From assembly GCF_934632265.1 (NCBI RefSeq), contig NZ_CAKTYH010000039.1:1-15124 (forward strand): a stretch of DNA of 15,124 nucleotides. The letters are read 5' to 3'. Source of the stretch: an uncultured Senegalimassilia sp. GTDB lineage: Bacteria > Actinomycetota > Coriobacteriia > Coriobacteriales > Eggerthellaceae. Of the stretch, positions 12,830-15,124 are shown in pieces. Position 1 is the first letter of the stretch. Every line of letters starts with the position of its first letter. The position numbers were made by a program, and so were the translations under genes. Under the pieces are notes generated by a model, which worked only from the letters and a program-made list of their open reading frames with translations, did not search any database and was not told the origin of the DNA.

Positions 12830-13807
12830 TTATAGCATGTGGGCGCGCAGCTCTTCGCCGCTTACGGGCGAGAGGTAGGCGGGCGCGATGTCGAACACGG
12901 TCTTGCAGCCCTTCACGCCCTCGGAGGCCAAGCGCGCGACCGCGCGGGCGTAGGCAACCAGCACGCACGCGGTGAACTCGGGGTTGGAGCCCAGGTCGAG
13001 CGAATACTCGATGCGGCAATCGTTACCGCCGGCCGTGGTGCCCGTGCGGATGACGAAACCGCCGTGCGGCAGCCCCTTATGGTCGCGGTCGAGCTCTTCT
13101 TGGCTGATGAAGTTCACCGTGACGTCGTACTCGTCGAAGTAGTTCGGCATCTCCACGATCTGCTTCTCCACCGCCTGGGCATCGGCGCCTTCCTCGAGCA
13201 CCACCCAGCACTCGCGCGTGTGCTTCTGGCGCGTGGTCAGCTGCGGGTTGCCGCCGGCGCGCACCGCCTCGAGCGCGGCGGGCACGGGGATGGTGTACTG
13301 GCGTGCATCGGCCACGCCGGGGATGCGGCGCAGCGCGTCGGAGTGCCCCTGGGAAACGCCGCGGCCCCAGAACGTGTAGTCCGCGCCCTGCGGCAGGATG
13401 CAGTTGGCGTACAGGCGGTTCAGCGAGAACAGGCCCGGGTCCCAGCCGCAGGAGATGAGCGCGCAGGTGCCGGCCTCGCGGGCGGCCTCGTCGACGTTCG
13501 CGAAATGCGCGGGGATGTTGGCATGCGTGTCGAACGAGTCCACCACGTTGTACAGCGCCGCGTACTTCGGCGTCTGCTCGGGCAGGTCGGTGGCGCTGCC
13601 GCCGCACAGGATGAGCACGTCGATGTCCTCGTTGCCGGTCTCAAGGTCGGCCACGGAACGAACGGGCACGCCCTCGGTGGCGATGCTCACGCTTGCGGGG
13701 TCGCGGCGCGTGTACACCGCCGCAAGCTCCATGTCGTCGTTCTGGCGAATGGCCAGCTCAACGCCACGTCCTAGGTTTCCGTATCCCAAAATGCCGATGC
13801 GAGTCAT
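12830..13807 (-). CDS. ddh: meso-Diaminopimelate D-dehydrogenase
   Basis: A 325-residue protein, the normal length for Ddh (EC 1.4.1.16). The N-terminal NADPH-binding fold starts MTRIGILGYGNLGRGVE, with the dinucleotide loop at 8-13. GSATDLPEQ and DSFDTH follow, then CGWDPGLFSLNRLYA, TFWGRGVSQGHSDALRRIPGV, MPNYFDEYDVTVNFI, LPHGG and NPEFTA. These match the corynebacterial Ddh closely as I remember it. The enzyme makes meso-diaminopimelate from tetrahydrodipicolinate, ammonia and NADPH in one step, bypassing the acylated lysine routes; it can also run oxidatively. ATG at 13807 has AAGGAAG four bases upstream; longer frames extend into sequence without family likeness. It is divergent from a LysR regulator and followed by two hairpins. 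Confidence 0.94.
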   Translation of the reverse strand: MTRIGILGYGNLGRGVELAIRQNDDMELAAVYTRRDPASVSIATEGVPVRSVADLETGNEDIDVLILCGGSATDLPEQTPKYAALYNVVDSFDTHANIPAHFANVDEAAREAGTCALISCGWDPGLFSLNRLYANCILPQGADYTFWGRGVSQGHSDALRRIPGVADARQYTIPVPAALEAVRAGGNPQLTTRQKHTRECWVVLEEGADAQAVEKQIVEMPNYFDEYDVTVNFISQEELDRDHKGLPHGGFVIRTGTTAGGNDCRIEYSLDLGSNPEFTACVLVAYARAVARLASEGVKGCKTVFDIAPAYLSPVSGEELRAHML

Positions 13808-13866
13808 TTCGCTTCCTTTCCCGATGCGGCGGCACAGGGCCGCGATAGTGCCTGAAAAACGCTTCC

Positions 13867-13897
13867 ATGATACGCATATCGCGCGCCGAACCCGCAA
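13867..13897 (-). promoter_or_regulatory. Possible ddh promoter
   Basis: On the minus strand TATCAT (13872-13867, five of six) is preceded by TTGCGG (13897-13892, four of six) with a 19-base spacer, longer than the ideal 17. Transcription would begin near 13860, giving a leader of about 50 bases. The long spacer suits a promoter that needs an activator such as a LysR protein. Confidence 0.35.
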
Positions 13898-14220
13898 GCG
13901 CCGCGCAATTTCCGCATACCAACCGTATAGGGAAACGGCCGCGAAGCGCACGCGCGGCACAACCGCAGGCCCGCGTGTGGCACAACGGCGAACGTCCGCG
14001 CGCGGCACGACGCAAGCCCGCTCGCGGCACATCGGCAAGCCCGCGCGCGACGCGACGGCGAAGCCCGATCGCAGTGCACCGACTACGCCCCGTCCGCGGC
14101 GCCGCAACCGATCCTCGCGCAACACCGCCGCGACGCGTGCGCTCGCAGCAGCGGCAATCCCACGCACGGCGTCCGCCACGCGTACCGACCCGGCGATATC
14201 CTACCGGTCCCCTTCCCTTC
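13898..14220. repeat. ddh-lysR intergenic DNA with degenerate ~22-25 bp direct repeats
   Basis: No supportable gene. From about 13949 to 14088 a degenerate unit recurs, with starts near 13949, 13971, 13996, 14018, 14041 and 14065 (steps 22, 25, 22, 23, 24). The best-kept core, GCGGCAC or a one-base variant, begins at 13954, 13977 (as GTGGCAC shifted), 14002 and 14024, followed by CGGC-AAGC-like sequence and then CCGC. Later units decay towards 14200. Period and length drift are not multiples of three, so this is a DNA-level repeat, not a coding one. The sequence is extremely GC-rich. Chance similarity in GC-rich DNA is possible. Confidence 0.45.
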
Positions 14221-14224
14221 CTGC

Positions 14225-14230
14225 TAGAAT
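14225..14230 (+). promoter_or_regulatory. -10 element of lysR, implying a leaderless transcript
   Basis: TAGAAT (five of six) ends seven bases before the ATG at 14238, so transcription would begin at or within a base or two of the start codon. No -35 hexamer is evident 16-18 bases upstream. No purine-rich ribosome binding site precedes the ATG; the region upstream of the -10 is pyrimidine-rich. Confidence 0.5.
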
Positions 14231-14237
14231 ACGGCCC

Positions 14238-15124
14238 ATGAAACTCCAACAGCTCAGATACGTCATCCAAGTAGCCGAATCCGGGTCGCTCACCGCGGCG
14301 GCGGAGAAGCTCTTCGTCGCGCAGCCCAGCCTTTCCAAGGCGGTCTCGGAGCTTGAGCGCGAGATGGACATCACCATCTTCACGCGCTCGCGCACCGGCG
14401 TCGTCCCCACCGAGGAGGGCATGCGCTTTCTTTCGCGCGCCCGCCAGGTCATCGAGCAGGCCGACCTTCTGGAAGGCGAATACAAAGGCACCGACCGCAT
14501 CCGCCGCGTGTTCGGCATATCCACCCAGCACTACGCCTTCGTGGTGAACGCGTTCGTCTCGCTTGTGCGTGAATACGACCGCAACCGCTACGAGTTCTCG
14601 CTGCGCGAGACGTCCACGGCCGGCATCATCGACGACGTGCGGGTGCAGCGCAGCGAGCTGGGCGTGCTGTACCGCTGCGACTTCAACGAAAGCGTCATCT
14701 CGAACGTGGTGAAGTCGGCCGACCTGCACTTCGTGCCGCTGTTCCGTGCGAAGCCGCACGTGTTCGTCAGCCGCAACAGCCCGCTGGCGCATCTTGAGCG
14801 CGCAACCCTTGCCGACCTGGCGCCCTACCCGCGCCTGAGCTACGACCAGGGCATCCGCAACTCGCTGTACTACGCCGAGGAGCTGCACATCGCCGAGGCG
14901 GTGGACAAGAGCATCGTGGTGACCGACCGCGCAACGCTGTTCAACCTGATCATCGGCCTTGACGGCTACACCATCTCGAGCGGCATCCTCTCCGAGGACC
15001 TCAACGGCAGCCAGATCGTGTCCATCCCGCTCGAAAGCCCCGAGCATATGGAGCTGGGATACGTCAAGCGCGCCGACCGCCCGCGGTCCTCGGTCGCCGA
15101 GCGCTACCTGCAGCTGCTGCAGAA
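14238..15124 (+). CDS. LysR-type transcriptional regulator (3' end outside window)
   Basis: The first 295 codons are present without a stop; the gene runs off the window. The N-terminus is the classic LysR winged helix: MKLQQLRYVIQVAESGSLTA, then AAEKLFVAQPSLSKAVSELE as the helix-turn-helix, then FTRSRTGVVPTEEG (residues 1-68). The rest resembles the two-lobed periplasmic-binding-like effector domain of about 200 residues, with VFVSRNSPLA near 175 and an effector cleft that cannot be assigned. Most LysR proteins are about 300 residues, so little is missing. It is divergent from ddh across 430 bases, the common LysR arrangement, so ddh control (for example by diaminopimelate, lysine or nitrogen status) is a fair guess. 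The start at 14238 fits the family but lacks a ribosome binding site. Confidence 0.92.
   Translation, partial: MKLQQLRYVIQVAESGSLTAAAEKLFVAQPSLSKAVSELEREMDITIFTRSRTGVVPTEEGMRFLSRARQVIEQADLLEGEYKGTDRIRRVFGISTQHYAFVVNAFVSLVREYDRNRYEFSLRETSTAGIIDDVRVQRSELGVLYRCDFNESVISNVVKSADLHFVPLFRAKPHVFVSRNSPLAHLERATLADLAPYPRLSYDQGIRNSLYYAEELHIAEAVDKSIVVTDRATLFNLIIGLDGYTISSGILSEDLNGSQIVSIPLESPEHMELGYVKRADRPRSSVAERYLQLLQ

Noticed and set aside
13949..14088. Degenerate repeats as a CRISPR array
   Set aside because: Units are contiguous without unique spacers, vary in sequence, and no cas genes are present in the window.
13867..14241. Open frames on both strands between ddh and lysR
   Set aside because: They are Arg/Pro/Ala-rich with no motif, and the underlying repeat period is not a multiple of three, so open frames follow from GC-rich composition.

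Overview
The window looks like a chromosomal piece of a high-GC anaerobic actinobacterium, most likely a gut Coriobacteriia/Eggerthellaceae relative. This rests on strongly G/C-ending codons, the mix of gene families (three-domain RidA protein, labile-selenium type molybdenum hydroxylase cluster, Ddh, NCS2 permease) and impressions of homologs from memory, not on a search. No tRNA, rRNA, insertion sequence, CRISPR array or phage gene was seen.

Layout. (1) 122-1573: a minus-strand gene for a protein of three fused RidA domains, with a well-formed promoter and an intrinsic terminator. (2) 1960-3960, plus strand: an unrecognised polytopic membrane protein, a start-less out-of-frame copy of its last membrane segment and tail, then a TetR-family regulator. 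(3) 3957-9983, minus strand: a tightly packed six-gene operon for a xanthine-dehydrogenase-type molybdenum hydroxylase. In transcription order it holds the FAD subunit, 2Fe-2S subunit, Mo-binding catalytic subunit, YqeC, YqeB and XdhC. YqeB and YqeC are the marker genes of selenium-dependent molybdenum hydroxylases, so the catalytic centre probably carries labile selenium. (4) 10108-10749, plus strand: a MocA/YgfJ-type nucleotidyltransferase for the cytosine dinucleotide form of the molybdenum cofactor, divergent from the operon and apparently sharing an overlapping -10 region with it. (5) 10969-12456, minus strand: an NCS2 xanthine/uracil-type permease. (6) 12830-13807, minus strand: meso-diaminopimelate D-dehydrogenase. 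(7) 14238 to the window end, plus strand: a LysR-type regulator, cut by the window edge and probably made from a leaderless mRNA.

How the genes fit together. The permease would import a purine (or related heterocycle), the three-subunit hydroxylase would oxidise it, and MocA, XdhC, YqeB and YqeC would make and load the mature Mo/Se cofactor. The RidA-family protein could remove reactive enamine/imine by-products, but that link is only positional. TetR lies convergent to the operon. LysR is divergent from ddh, the usual arrangement for a local regulator.

The least explained items are: the FAD subunit, which has no ATG/GTG/TTG at its conserved N-terminus and appears to start at AUU; the duplicated membrane-protein tail; a set of degenerate ~22-25 bp repeats between ddh and lysR; and the RidA fusion with an altered third active site and a Cys pair in its first domain.
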